DNA from: Aquitalea magnusonii
GTDB lineage: Bacteria; Pseudomonadota; Gammaproteobacteria; Burkholderiales; Chromobacteriaceae
Direction: 5' to 3'
Length of the DNA: 64,000 nt
NCBI RefSeq assembly: GCF_003202035.1
Contig: NZ_QJKC01000003.1
Span: 264,948 to 328,947, forward strand
The notes under the pieces are model-generated. The model saw only the letters and a program-made list of their open reading frames with translations, searched no databases and had not been told where the DNA came from. Position numbers and translations under genes: made by a program. This document shows positions 9,524 to 17,400 of this stretch, one piece after another (position 1 is the first letter of the stretch; each line of letters begins with the position of its first letter).

Positions 9524-10534
9524 TTAAGACCTTGCCCGCCGTTTCAGGGTGTTCTCCAGCGCCTGCAATTCGGCCTCATCCTGCAAGTCTGCGGCAATGG
9601 CTTCCTGCCGTTTGCGGTCCTGATCAAACTGCACGAACAGCTCGCCCATGTGCATTTCCATCTGCGCGTGGCTGATGCTGCCGGCGTCGGTCAGCAGCGG
9701 GAAACCGTTGAGAGTGATGATCTGGTCCACATTCTGTTTCCAGAAGGCCATGCGGGTTTCCTGCTTGCTCTTGGCCCGTAGTTCGGCGGTTTCCAGGAAG
9801 ATCACCACCAGCCGGTTCAGGGTGTCGATTTCGTCCTCGGTCAGGTAGTTTTTGGCCACGAGGATATCTGCCTTGTGTACCTTATTTCCCTGCCAGGCAA
9901 GCAAGCCAAAATTGGGGTCTGCCGGGTTGGCACGGGCGGTAATCAGTTCGGCTGCGGTCTTTTGCGTCACGGCATAGATCAACTGGTTTTGCACCGTGGC
10001 AAAGAAAAGCTGGGTGGCCTTGTCGGTCTTGTCGTAGTCGCTGCAGAGGGCAAACAGGTCGCGCACTTTCTGATAAAAGCGCTTTTCCGAGGCCCGAATA
10101 TCGCGGATGCGGCCCAGCATCTCGTCGAAGTAGTCCGGGCGGCCGTCCGGGTTCTTCAGCCGCTCGTCGTCCATGACAAAGCCCTTGACCAGATACTCTT
10201 TCAGCACGGTGGACGCCCAGCGGCGAAACTGCACGCCACGCGGCGAGCGCACGCGGTAGCCGACAGCGAGGATGGCATCGAGCTTGTACAGCGTGACGGG
10301 GCGGTTTACTTCTCGCCCTCCTTCGGTTTGAACTACCGAGGATTCCTCGGTAGTTGCCTCACGCAGCAACTCGCCGTCCTCAAAGATGTTCTTGAGGTGC
10401 AGCCCCACATTGTCCGTGCTCACATCAAACAGCTGGGCCATTTCACGCTGCGTCAGCCAGACCGTGTGGTCTTTCGCCCGTAGTTTGATCTGGCTGCGGC
10501 CATCTTCGGTGGTATAGAGAATGAGATCGCTCAT
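9524..10534 (-). CDS. RhuM-family protein
   Basis: 336-residue RhuM family protein (named after a Salmonella pathogenicity-island gene; biochemical function unknown). The N-terminus looks like a DNA-binding domain: VWLTQREMAQLFDVSTDNV, then HLKNIFEDGEL. The central segment NRPVTLYKLDAILAVGYRV and RGVQFRRWAS is the family signature; the C-terminal half is helical and ends KRRARS. The ATG at 10534 is clear. It stands alone in the island; a relic of a second copy lies at 6750..6905. Proteins of this family are typical of mobile islands and are often near restriction or toxin genes. Confidence 0.85.
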   Translation of the reverse strand: MSDLILYTTEDGRSQIKLRAKDHTVWLTQREMAQLFDVSTDNVGLHLKNIFEDGELLREATTEESSVVQTEGGREVNRPVTLYKLDAILAVGYRVRSPRGVQFRRWASTVLKEYLVKGFVMDDERLKNPDGRPDYFDEMLGRIRDIRASEKRFYQKVRDLFALCSDYDKTDKATQLFFATVQNQLIYAVTQKTAAELITARANPADPNFGLLAWQGNKVHKADILVAKNYLTEDEIDTLNRLVVIFLETAELRAKSKQETRMAFWKQNVDQIITLNGFPLLTDAGSISHAQMEMHMGELFVQFDQDRKRQEAIAADLQDEAELQALENTLKRRARS

Positions 10535-10734
10535 GCTTCAAGCCCTTCCTGAGACTGTCACAATGATGATCATTGGTCTGACTTTGTTGATTGGAGATGC
10601 CGTGATGATACCGCTTAAGCAATTGATTGGGCGGCAGTGGAGGCTGGGTTGATCACCCGAAGGTTCTGCAATCTAACCGAATTTGATTTGGCCAAGACAC
10701 TGATTATCAAAGCCTACCGGCGGTAAGCAATCAC
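10535..10734. other. Intergenic stretch with an orphan 36-codon open fragment
   Basis: No complete gene. Between an in-frame TAA at 10616 and the TAA at 10724 the plus strand is open and reads DWAAVEAGLITRRFCNLTEF, then DLAKTLIIKAYRR, directly before a strong terminator. It may be the end of a decayed gene; no family recognised. Confidence 0.3.
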
Positions 10735-10766
10735 AGCCCACCACGCCTGAACGTGGTGGGCTTTTG
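10735..10766 (+). terminator. Strong Rho-independent terminator
   Basis: AGCCCACCACG and CGTGGTGGGCT form a perfect 11 bp stem with loop CCTGAA, followed by TTTTG. It separates the rhuM promoter side from the immunity-RNA-like region. Confidence 0.85.
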
Positions 10767-10794
10767 CATGCTTGTGCAGTCCTTGGCGGGAGCC

Positions 10795-10827
10795 GCTGCG
10801 GCCCGGTTCCAGATTGCGGTAACGCCC
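10795..10827 (+). ncRNA. C4-like structured RNA element, upstream copy
   Basis: Reads GGCGGGAG, a hairpin GCCGC-T-GCGGC, GGTTCCAGATTGCGG, and closes with TAACGCC. The outer GGCG pairs with the terminal CGCC. It matches the element at 11143 in order and edges while the inner hairpin has a different sequence, which suggests conserved structure. The resemblance to the C4/isrK antisense RNA class is from memory of that family and needs a covariance-model search. Confidence 0.45.
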
Positions 10828-11047
10828 TTGCCATCTTGGATGGGTGGCGTGGTCTTGTCAGCCGTGTTTACGTCACATTCTCTTTCCATGCCTTGCCGGG
10901 CTGCGCGGGGTATCCATCTGCACATCCATCGCCTTGCTCATGCACGCCATGTCGTCTGGTCGGGTGTTGGCGCTTGGATGGCCATCTTCCTTGCCTCTGC
11001 CCCCTGTCACAGCTGATAATCGCCCGGTGTCGTTCAATAACGGCACC

Positions 11048-11082
11048 GGGATTGGCGTCCCGTTGGAATCTCGGGAACTGCA
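11048..11082 (+). promoter_or_regulatory. Target-like sequence complementary to the C4-like RNA (upstream)
   Basis: GGATTGGCGT (11048-11057) and GGAATCTCGG (11064-11073) followed by GAAC are complementary, in order, to ACGCCAATCC and CCGAGATTCC of the element at 11143-11193. This is the arrangement of the upstream target (seqA-like) in P4-type immunity. Confidence 0.45.
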
Positions 11083-11142
11083 GCGTTTGCACAGAGCGCT
11101 CCAGTTCTCACGCCATTGCTTTGCCATTCGACGGCAGGCCAT

Positions 11143-11200
11143 GGCGGGAGTCTCTCCGGAGACGCCGGTTCCGAGATTCCGGTAACGCCAATCCTGCCAT
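11143..11200 (+). ncRNA. C4/CI-like antisense immunity RNA candidate
   Basis: Starts GGCGGGAG, then a perfect hairpin GTCTC-TCCG-GAGAC, then GCCGG-TTCCGAGATT-CCGGT, then AACGCCAATCC. The outer GGCG...CGCC stem encloses two hairpins. Its 3' half is complementary to a stretch ~90 nt upstream and partly to one ~20 nt downstream, which is how P4 CI RNA and P1/P7 c4 RNA stop expression of downstream genes. The next gene starts at 11266. Assignment is inference from structure and complementarity. Confidence 0.45.
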
Positions 11201-11211
11201 GTGCCTGCCAC

Positions 11212-11235
11212 CCCCGATTGGCGTCGGGAATGCAG
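11212..11235 (+). promoter_or_regulatory. Second target-like sequence (downstream)
   Basis: CGATTGGCGTCGGGAATGCA repeats the GATTGGCGT core and GGGAA element of the upstream target 31 bp before the next start codon, so it could pair with the same RNA (seqC-like). Confidence 0.35.
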
Positions 11236-11265
11236 GTCAAAACCTAGTTCTCGGAGGGTTTTGCC

Positions 11266-11664
11266 ATGAGCAGCACGCCTCGCGCTACCCCGCCGTCCGG
11301 GCGGTCGTCTTTTCCTTCTCCCCGTCAGTCTGATCCGCAGTTTGCCCAGTTCTTGCAGCACGCTTGCCTGCCGCTGGGGCCGCTGCATGCCAGCCTGGCC
11401 GCCATGCAGGCGGTGTTGGGCAGCCAGCCGGCACCAGCCGTGGAACTGGCCTGGCAGGATGTGCTGGCGGTCTGTCACCGGCTGGAGGTGCAGCTGGGCG
11501 AGGTGGATGTGCGCCTGCTGGAAAGCCGCCGCACGCTGGAAGGTTTGCTGCAGTTGCTGCATGCCGAGCATGCAGCCACGCTGGAGCCTGGCGACCTGTA
11601 TCTGATCCTGCAGCATGTGCACCATCTGCTGACACGCACGCTGGAGGCCCTGCAGCGGGCTTAG
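11266..11664 (+). CDS. Hypothetical helical protein downstream of the immunity-RNA-like region
   Basis: 132 residues from the ATG at 11266, preceded by CGGAGGG. A Ser/Pro-rich N-terminus (MSSTPRATPPSGRSSFPSP) is followed by Leu/Ala/Gln-rich helices such as GPLHASLAAMQAVLG and VRLLESRRTLEGLLQLL. It resembles small uncharacterised helical proteins of beta-proteobacterial prophages (DUF1484/DUF3077-like in flavour), but I cannot assign it. If the RNA module upstream is real, this would be the gene it silences, comparable in position to ant, icd or kil. Confidence 0.6.
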   Translation: MSSTPRATPPSGRSSFPSPRQSDPQFAQFLQHACLPLGPLHASLAAMQAVLGSQPAPAVELAWQDVLAVCHRLEVQLGEVDVRLLESRRTLEGLLQLLHAEHAATLEPGDLYLILQHVHHLLTRTLEALQRA

Positions 11665-11897
11665 CCGCTGGCCACACGCTGCGGTGGCGTGGCGCCGACT
11701 GGCCTGCCGGTGCAGGGTGGGCACAGCGGCGCTGCTGTTTTCTGCCGCCATGCCGGCCTGCGCGCTGCAAACTGGCCGGCAATCATGCCAGATAATTATT
11801 TTCATTCCTTAACATATTATTTACTTACTAATATCTTGATTTGGCTTTATTTAACAATTATTGTCCTGTGGCAATTATTGTTAAGAGTATTCAAGAA

Positions 11898-12077
11898 ATG
11901 TGTTCCTTCAGACAAAAAGACATGGCCAGGCCGCCGCAGTCGCTAAAGGGCTTCCGCCGCCGTGCCGCGCACTGGATGATGCTTGGTCTGGATGCGCTGA
12001 TCGAGCAGATGTGTGGCATCAGCATGCTCTGTCTGCTTATCCTGTTGACGCTGGGTTTTATGTTTTTCTTTAAATAA
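11898..12077 (+). CDS. Possible small membrane protein
   Basis: 59 residues from the ATG at 11898, MCSFRQKDMARPPQSLKGFR, with a basic N-terminal half and a single C-terminal membrane segment (MCGISMLCLLILLTLGFMFF). An AAGAG lies about 10 nt upstream. The preceding 100 bp are very AT-rich and could hold its promoter. Could equally be a chance frame; no family recognised. Confidence 0.4.
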   Translation: MCSFRQKDMARPPQSLKGFRRRAAHWMMLGLDALIEQMCGISMLCLLILLTLGFMFFFK

Positions 12078-12270
12078 CTGCCGTCTGCTGTTTTTCCTGC
12101 CTGCCGCTGGCCGGCGGCCTGCGCTGGTTTTATCTGCGCGGCGCGGCATCCTGTCGGCTTAAATACCGGCACGGTCCCTGCTGTTATCCTGTTTGCCACC
12201 TGTGCCCTTGCGGCATTGTCCTGCAATGATCTGGCGCTATTATCGTGGCCAAATCTTCCATGCCGATAAT

Positions 12271-12304
12271 ATTTGACTATCAAATGAATTGAAAATATCA
12301 ATTC
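12271..12304. promoter_or_regulatory. Two abutting perfect palindromes upstream of the peroxidase gene
   Basis: ATTTGA-CTA-TCAAAT (12271-12285) is directly followed by GAATTGA-AAATA-TCAATTC (12286-12304). A wider pair GATTTG...CAAATC spans 12320-12348. Both centres have TTGA/TCAA half sites as in Fnr-like operators but with other spacing. They lie ~280 bp before the ccp start; the rest of the 12078-12586 gap shows no gene. Confidence 0.5.
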
Positions 12305-12586
12305 GCCTGCCAGCATTTTGATTTGCGCCATTTGATCTGCGACAAATCAGCCCGTCTTGATCTGCCTCATCTTGTCTCCCAACCCCGGCCACGCCTTATT
12401 CCGGTGATGCGGGTTTATTTAAGCTTGCATGATGCACGGCATAATTCCGGCTGCCATATGCATGCTGAACACCATGATTTAATAGCGATATTGATAATAA
12501 AAAGCCGTAACGGATCATTGCCAACACACCACAACACGCGACGCGCAGTGCGCAAACAGGATTTTCAACCGTAAATGGAGATGGCA

Positions 12587-13588
12587 ATGCAATCCCTTAA
12601 ATATCTCGGCATGATGTTTCCGCTATGGCTGGCATTAGCGGCCAGTGCAGCCCCCAGTATTCAAAGCGAGCCGATTCAGCCGATTGCCAAGGCGGTCATC
12701 AGGAACCCGGCCATGGTGGAATTGGGCAAGAAACTGTTTTTTGAACCGCGGCTGTCCAAGTCGGGTTTTATTTCCTGCAATTCCTGCCATAACCTGTCCA
12801 CTGGCGGCAGTGACAATCTCAGTTCTTCGATTGGCGATCATTGGCAACAAGGGCCGATCCGTTCGCCTTCGGTGCTTAATTCCAGCCTGAATGTGGCGCA
12901 GTTCTGGGATGGCCGTGCCAAGTCGCTGCAGGAGCAGGCCAGCGGCCCGATTGCCAATCCGCGGGAGATGGCGTCCAACCATGTGCTGGCGCTGGATGTG
13001 CTGCGGTCGATTCCGGCTTATGTCAATGAATTCGACAAGGTGTTCGGCAACCGTAATGTGTCCATGCAGCAGGTGACCAAGGCGATTGCCGCTTTTGAAG
13101 AAACGCTGGTGACGCCGGATTCACGCTTTGACCTGTGGCTGAAGGGTAACAAGCAGGCGCTGAACGCGCAGGAGCTGCGCGGCTACCAGACCTTCAAGAC
13201 GGCTGGCTGTGTGGCCTGCCATAACGGCCCGGCGGTGGGGGGGAATTCCTTCCAGAAAATGGGCCTGGTGTCGCCCTACCAGACCAGCAATCCGGCGCAG
13301 GGCCGGGCCGGTGTCACCGGCAAGGACGCCGACCGCATGGCGTTCAAGGTGCCGTCCTTGCGCAATGTGGCATTGCGTGCGCCTTATTTCCATGATGCCG
13401 GCGCCCCGACGCTGGAGGCAGCGGTTGCCACCATGGGCAAGCTGCAGCTGGGCCGGGCTTTCAATCAGCAGGAGATCGGCGATATTGTCGCCTTTCTGCA
13501 TACCCTGACCGGCAAGCAGCCGCGGATCGTGCTGCCTATCCTGCCGGCGTCCAGCAATGACACGCCGCGGCCGACGCCCTTTAACTAG
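12587..13588 (+). CDS. Di-haem cytochrome c peroxidase (MauG/CcpA family)
   Basis: 333 residues exported to the periplasm, where the family reduces H2O2 with electrons from small c-type cytochromes. The ATG at 12587 is chosen because GGAG lies 6 nt upstream and it gives a clean signal peptide (MQSLKYLGMMFPLWLALAAS, cleavage after ASA); an ATG at 12575 is in frame. Two haem-binding motifs are present: CNSCH near residue 64 and CVACH near 207, spaced as in bacterial cytochrome c peroxidases. Conserved VPSLRNVALRAPYFHDA is seen near the C-terminus. Length fits. No partner cytochrome gene is adjacent. The palindromes upstream may give oxygen- or stress-dependent control. Confidence 0.92.
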   Translation: MQSLKYLGMMFPLWLALAASAAPSIQSEPIQPIAKAVIRNPAMVELGKKLFFEPRLSKSGFISCNSCHNLSTGGSDNLSSSIGDHWQQGPIRSPSVLNSSLNVAQFWDGRAKSLQEQASGPIANPREMASNHVLALDVLRSIPAYVNEFDKVFGNRNVSMQQVTKAIAAFEETLVTPDSRFDLWLKGNKQALNAQELRGYQTFKTAGCVACHNGPAVGGNSFQKMGLVSPYQTSNPAQGRAGVTGKDADRMAFKVPSLRNVALRAPYFHDAGAPTLEAAVATMGKLQLGRAFNQQEIGDIVAFLHTLTGKQPRIVLPILPASSNDTPRPTPFN

Positions 13589-13656
13589 GCGCCGGGACTG
13601 TTGCGGGGTGGGGTCAGCCGCGCCCCGCGGCTGATGGTTCTGCGTCTACGACCACC

Positions 13657-13692
13657 AAGCGGTCTGCCAGCATGGCAGGCCGCTTGTTTTTC
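13657..13692 (+). terminator. Rho-independent terminator after ccp
   Basis: AAGCGGTCTGCC and GGCAGGCCGCTT pair (one G-T) around AGCAT, followed by GTTTTTC. Confidence 0.8.
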
Positions 13693-13920
13693 AAGCAAAT
13701 AGTGGTTTTATCGCGACACAACATGGTTGTTCCCTGAAAAATCAGCAATGCCTGATGTAGCGCAAATGCCTGGCCGGGCAGCGGCCGGATCATGGCAAAC
13801 GCGTCGCCGGCCACCGCAGGCAGGAGCCACAGCCGGCGTGGCGCTGCCGGGGCATGGCGGGTGGCCATGGCCGGCTTCATTTCTGTAGCAGTTTCAGCAA
13901 AACATGTCAGTTAGATTTAT

Positions 13921-13940
13921 GCAAAATTTGTAAATTTTGC
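13921..13940. promoter_or_regulatory. Perfect AT-rich palindrome upstream of the chemoreceptor gene
   Basis: GCAAAATTT-GT-AAATTTTGC has 9 bp arms and a 2 bp spacer. It lies 111 bp before the start codon of the methyl-accepting chemotaxis gene, a good position for an operator. The rest of 13693-14050 shows no gene. Confidence 0.5.
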
Positions 13941-14050
13941 TTTCAAAACGGCTGATCATTACCCTATGCTCTTAGCTGAAACGGTTTAGCCCATACTATG
14001 CGTATGGGTTTAATCCGGCCGATTATCGCTACTTGTTGATTTCGGGATAC

Positions 14051-15670
14051 ATGATGACCATTTCCAAAAAATTATTGCTCACCTTGTCGATTGCTCTGGC
14101 CGGCATGCTGCTGGTTGGTGGCTATGCCATCCATGCTCTGCATGCCGGGCAGCAGCGCTTTCAGTATGTGCAGGGCAATACCTTGCCCGATCTGAAAGTC
14201 ATGCAGAACACGCTACGGGCGGTGGCGGATATCCGCGCCAATACCCTGCGCCATGTGCTGGCCAGTAGCGCCGAGCAGAAAGCCGAGGCGGAAAAAAACC
14301 TGGCAGATGCCGACCAGCGCTTTGATGCGCTGATGAATGCCTATCAGATCAACGAGGCGGCCAGCGCCGAGGATCACCAGCTGCTGGAGGCCGACAAGGC
14401 GGTCATGGCGCAGTACCGCGCAGGCCGGGACAAGATTCTGGCCTTGTCGCGCACGAACCAGACCGCGCAGGCAGTGGAGCTGATCAACAGCGATTTTGCC
14501 AGGACCGCCACCCAGCTGATGGCGGCGGTGGAGCAGCATGCCAAGTTCAATTACCAGCTGGCCGAGCAGCTGGCGGCAGAGAATGACCGCACTTACCAGA
14601 CGGTATTTGCCGTGGCGCTGGGCCTGATGGCGGTGGCGCTGCTGGTGACCGGCGCGCTGGCGCTGATGCTGTATCGCAACATCCGCCATGGCCTGGCGTC
14701 GATCCAGCGCACCATGGAGACGGTCAGCAGCCAGCGGGATTTCCGCCTGCGCGCGGACAGCAGCAGCCAGGATGAAATCGGCCGTACCGCCCATGCCTTC
14801 AACCAGTTGCTGGATGGCCTGCAGCAGGCGTTTGGCCAGCTGGCCGATGGCGCGCACCAGGTTAAGCGTTCGTCGCAGGAGCTGGCGCAAACCGCCAACG
14901 AGGTGTCGATGGCCTCTGGCGCGCAGAGCGAGGCATCGGCCAATATCGCCGCCACCATCGAGCAGATGACGGTGAGCATCAACCATGTGGCCGACCAGTC
15001 GGCCCAGCAAAGCGCCGGTGCCAAATCGGCCCAGACGCTGGTGCTGGACAGCAGCGGCATCATCGAACAGACCATCCACGACATTCACCAGATTTCCCAG
15101 GTGGTGACGGTGTCGGCCGGCAGCATTCACGAAATGGAGGCGCATAGCGGCGAGGTGGCGACCGTGATCAATGTGATCCGCGATATTGCCGACCAGACCA
15201 ATCTGCTGGCGCTGAATGCCGCCATCGAGGCCGCCCGTGCCGGCGAGCAGGGCCGCGGCTTTGCCGTGGTGGCGGACGAGGTGCGCAAGCTGGCCGAGCG
15301 CACCACCAAGTCTACCCAGGAGATTTCTTCCACCATCGAGGCCATGCTGGGCAATGCCGAGCAGGCCACCGCCCAGATGCAAAAGGCGGAAGAGCTGGTG
15401 AAAGTGGGCGTGACCCGCGCCGATCAGGCCGCGGTGGCCATGCGCCGGATTGGCGAGCTGGCCGACAGTGCGGTTCAGGGCAGCGATGCGGTGGCCGCCG
15501 CCATCCAGCAGCAGGGCGAGGCCAGCAACAATATTGCCGCCATGGTGGAAAGAACGGCGCAGGCGTCGGAACAGGCCAGCGCGGCAGCCCAGCATACGGC
15601 GCAAAATGCCGCCCAGCTGGACGAGATGGCGCGGATGCAGGCGGATATTCTGGCGCGCTACCAGGTGTGA
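14051..15670 (+). CDS. Methyl-accepting chemotaxis protein
   Basis: 539-residue inner-membrane chemoreceptor. TM1 is at about residues 6-27 ([20 protein letters not shown]), a periplasmic four-helix-bundle ligand domain follows, and TM2 is near 185-208 ([20 protein letters not shown]). HAMP comes next, then the cytoplasmic signalling domain with the highly conserved hairpin tip [20 protein letters not shown] and [20 protein letters not shown]. Methylation-type Gln/Glu helices flank the tip. Start at the first of two adjacent ATGs (14051); 14054 is equally possible. Isolated from che genes; ligand unknown. Confidence 0.95.
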   Translation: MMTISKKLLLTLSIALAGMLLVGGYAIHALHAGQQRFQYVQGNTLPDLKVMQNTLRAVADIRANTLRHVLASSAEQKAEAEKNLADADQRFDALMNAYQINEAASAEDHQLLEADKAVMAQYRAGRDKILALSRTNQTAQAVELINSDFARTATQLMAAVEQHAKFNYQLAEQLAAENDRTYQTVFAVALGLMAVALLVTGALALMLYRNIRHGLASIQRTMETVSSQRDFRLRADSSSQDEIGRTAHAFNQLLDGLQQAFGQLADGAHQVKRSSQELAQTANEVSMASGAQSEASANIAATIEQMTVSINHVADQSAQQSAGAKSAQTLVLDSSGIIEQTIHDIHQISQVVTVSAGSIHEMEAHSGEVATVINVIRDIADQTNLLALNAAIEAARAGEQGRGFAVVADEVRKLAERTTKSTQEISSTIEAMLGNAEQATAQMQKAEELVKVGVTRADQAAVAMRRIGELADSAVQGSDAVAAAIQQQGEASNNIAAMVERTAQASEQASAAAQHTAQNAAQLDEMARMQADILARYQV

Positions 15671-15718
15671 TGGTGCCGCCATCCCGGGCCGTGCCCAGGG
15701 CGCGGCCGGGGGGCTGAC

Positions 15719-15886
15719 TCAGGCCCTGGTATTGATCAGCGAGCCGACATTGCCACCCGGACTGCTCGGTTGCTCTGCCTCCGGGGTGGTGGTGGACGGT
15801 GCCGGCGCAGGTGCCGGACGATTGTTGCCATTGGTTTTGGGCATATAGCTGCCATAGCTGCTGGCGGGTGAAATGGGCATGGCCAT
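15719..15886 (-). CDS. Small Pro-rich hypothetical protein
   Basis: 55 residues, MAMPISPASSYGSYMPKTNG at the start and GGNVGSLINTRA at the end, with a Pro/Ala repeat between. AGGAG lies 8 nt before the ATG. The C-terminal GxLINTxA recalls the end of YjfB-type small motility-associated proteins, but the rest does not. It converges on the chemoreceptor gene. Function unknown. Confidence 0.5.
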   Translation of the reverse strand: MAMPISPASSYGSYMPKTNGNNRPAPAPAPSTTTPEAEQPSSPGGNVGSLINTRA

Positions 15887-16162
15887 CTGGTTGACTCCTG
15901 GCGGTCTGGTGGTGATATCTGGATAGTCCCGGCACAAGCCAGCAAGCCCGGCAGGGATGCCCGCTTACTGCAATATCCGTACCAGCGGCTTTGCCGGCTG
16001 ATTTTTCCTTTCTTATCGCGCCCTTACCTTTCCTTACCTTTGCTGACGCCAATCTTGCCGCTGCCTGGCAATCTTTGCCGCCGCCTGCCGCTTGGCGCTG
16101 GCCGGCGGCATGGTAGCTGGTGGTCGTGCCCGTGGCCCTGCCCGCGTCGGCCACTAAGCCCT

Positions 16163-16258
16163 GCTCACCCAACCGCGTAGCAAACCCGGGCCAAGGCGCA
16201 CCGACGCAGACAGTACCAAGAGTAGGGCAAGCAGGCGCGGGGGTTTTGTTAGCGGGTC
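16163..16258 (+). repeat. ~95 bp dispersed repeat, copy A
   Basis: Contains CCGGGCCAAGGCGCACCGAC, then GCAGACAGTACCAAGAGTAG, and ends GTTAGCGGGTC. It matches the minus strand of 42557..42664 over its whole length with few changes. Its right end supplies the last codons and stop of the LysR gene. The rest of the 15887-16162 gap holds only a weak hairpin near 15984-15999. Confidence 0.7.
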
Positions 16259-17235
16259 TGGCTGCTGGCGGCGTCCGGCGGCGGCAGGCAGTGCTGCAAG
16301 CCTTCCAGAAACACGCTTTCCGCCGTACTCAGCTTCTGTTCGCGATTCCACAGCAGATAAAGATCCAGATCGGCAATGCCGGCAGCTGGCGGCAGCCGCC
16401 ACAGCTCGCCTTGCGCCACATCGCGCGCCGCCACGTGTTCCGGCAGGCTGCCGATGCCATAGCCGGCGCGCACCAGCCGCCGCACTTCTTCCAGGCTGGA
16501 AGAGGCGGCAATGACCTTGCCGGTATAGCCCTGCTGGTCGCGGAAGATGGTCAGCGGCGACAGGTTGCCGCCGATCTGGTCGCTGATGAAGCTGACGAAA
16601 TCCTGCCCCTGCAATGATTCCAGCGTCAGATCGCGCCGGCCGAACAGGGGATGGCTGCGGCCGCAGTAAAAAGCATAGCGCTGGGTGATGAGACAGCGCC
16701 GCTCCAGCCTGGCATGCGGCAGGCGGCACAGGCCCAGCCCCAGGCTGGCGGTTTTTTGCAGCAGGCCGCTGATGATGTCGGCGCTGCGCATGACTTCCAC
16801 CTCCAGCTCCACCCGTGGGTATTGCTGGTGAAAGTGCGCCAGATAGGCGTCGTAGTGCGCGGCCTCCAGCCCGGTGGCACACAGTATGCGCACCTTGCCC
16901 AGCATGTCCTGGCTGCGCTGTTGCAGCGCGCCGCCCAGCCGCGACACATGGCCGTAGATGTCGCTGGCGATGCGGTAGATTTCATCGCCGCTGGCGGTCA
17001 GGGCAAAGCGTGTCCCCTGCCGCAATATCAGTGTGCATTGCAACTGTTCTTCCAGCCGTTTCAGCGCCTGGCTTACCGCCGACTGCGTGATATGCAGGCG
17101 CGCCGCCGCCCGGCTGATGCTGCTTTCCTGTGCAATTACCAGATAAGTCCGCAGCAGATTCCAATCCAGCCTGTCGCTTAGCAACCGTGGTCCTGCTGTC
17201 ATGTTGGCCTGGGTCGGCCCTGTTGTTTTCGCCAT
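16249..17235 (-). CDS. LysR-family transcriptional regulator
   Basis: 328 residues. The N-terminal winged helix-turn-helix is at about residues 22-80 (SISRAAARLHITQSAVSQAL, then KRLEEQL), followed by a two-lobed effector domain with the GIGSLP turn. It is transcribed divergently from the MHS transporter gene 165 bp away and so probably controls the 17.4-21.7 kb catabolic cluster, with a small ligand derived from the substrate. The gene's C-terminal codons lie in a dispersed repeat, so the natural end may have been changed. Confidence 0.92.
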   Translation of the reverse strand: MAKTTGPTQANMTAGPRLLSDRLDWNLLRTYLVIAQESSISRAAARLHITQSAVSQALKRLEEQLQCTLILRQGTRFALTASGDEIYRIASDIYGHVSRLGGALQQRSQDMLGKVRILCATGLEAAHYDAYLAHFHQQYPRVELEVEVMRSADIISGLLQKTASLGLGLCRLPHARLERRCLITQRYAFYCGRSHPLFGRRDLTLESLQGQDFVSFISDQIGGNLSPLTIFRDQQGYTGKVIAASSSLEEVRRLVRAGYGIGSLPEHVAARDVAQGELWRLPPAAGIADLDLYLLWNREQKLSTAESVFLEGLQHCLPPPDAASSQTR

Positions 17236-17400
17236 ATTCGGCCCGCCGGTTTGTTATTAATTTTACTTATTCCAAATTTCAGTTTTGATAATTTTACTAA
17301 TGATAATGCCCATGCGATAAACCCTCAACGCGCCGCCAGAGCGCAGTCCGACGTGCATGACGCCCGCTCAAGAACACGCATCCACAAAGAGGAATCCACC

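Noticed and set aside
10868..11240. Small overlapping minus-strand frames in the immunity-RNA-like region
   Set aside because: Such frames often are annotated in prophage regions, but here they cover the structured RNA elements, overlap each other, and lack ribosome binding sites that decide between them; RNA explains the conservation better.
15984..15999. Hairpin AGCGGC-TTT-GCCGGCT followed by a T-rich run
   Set aside because: Stem is short with a bulge, and no gene ends just before it; too weak to list as a terminator.
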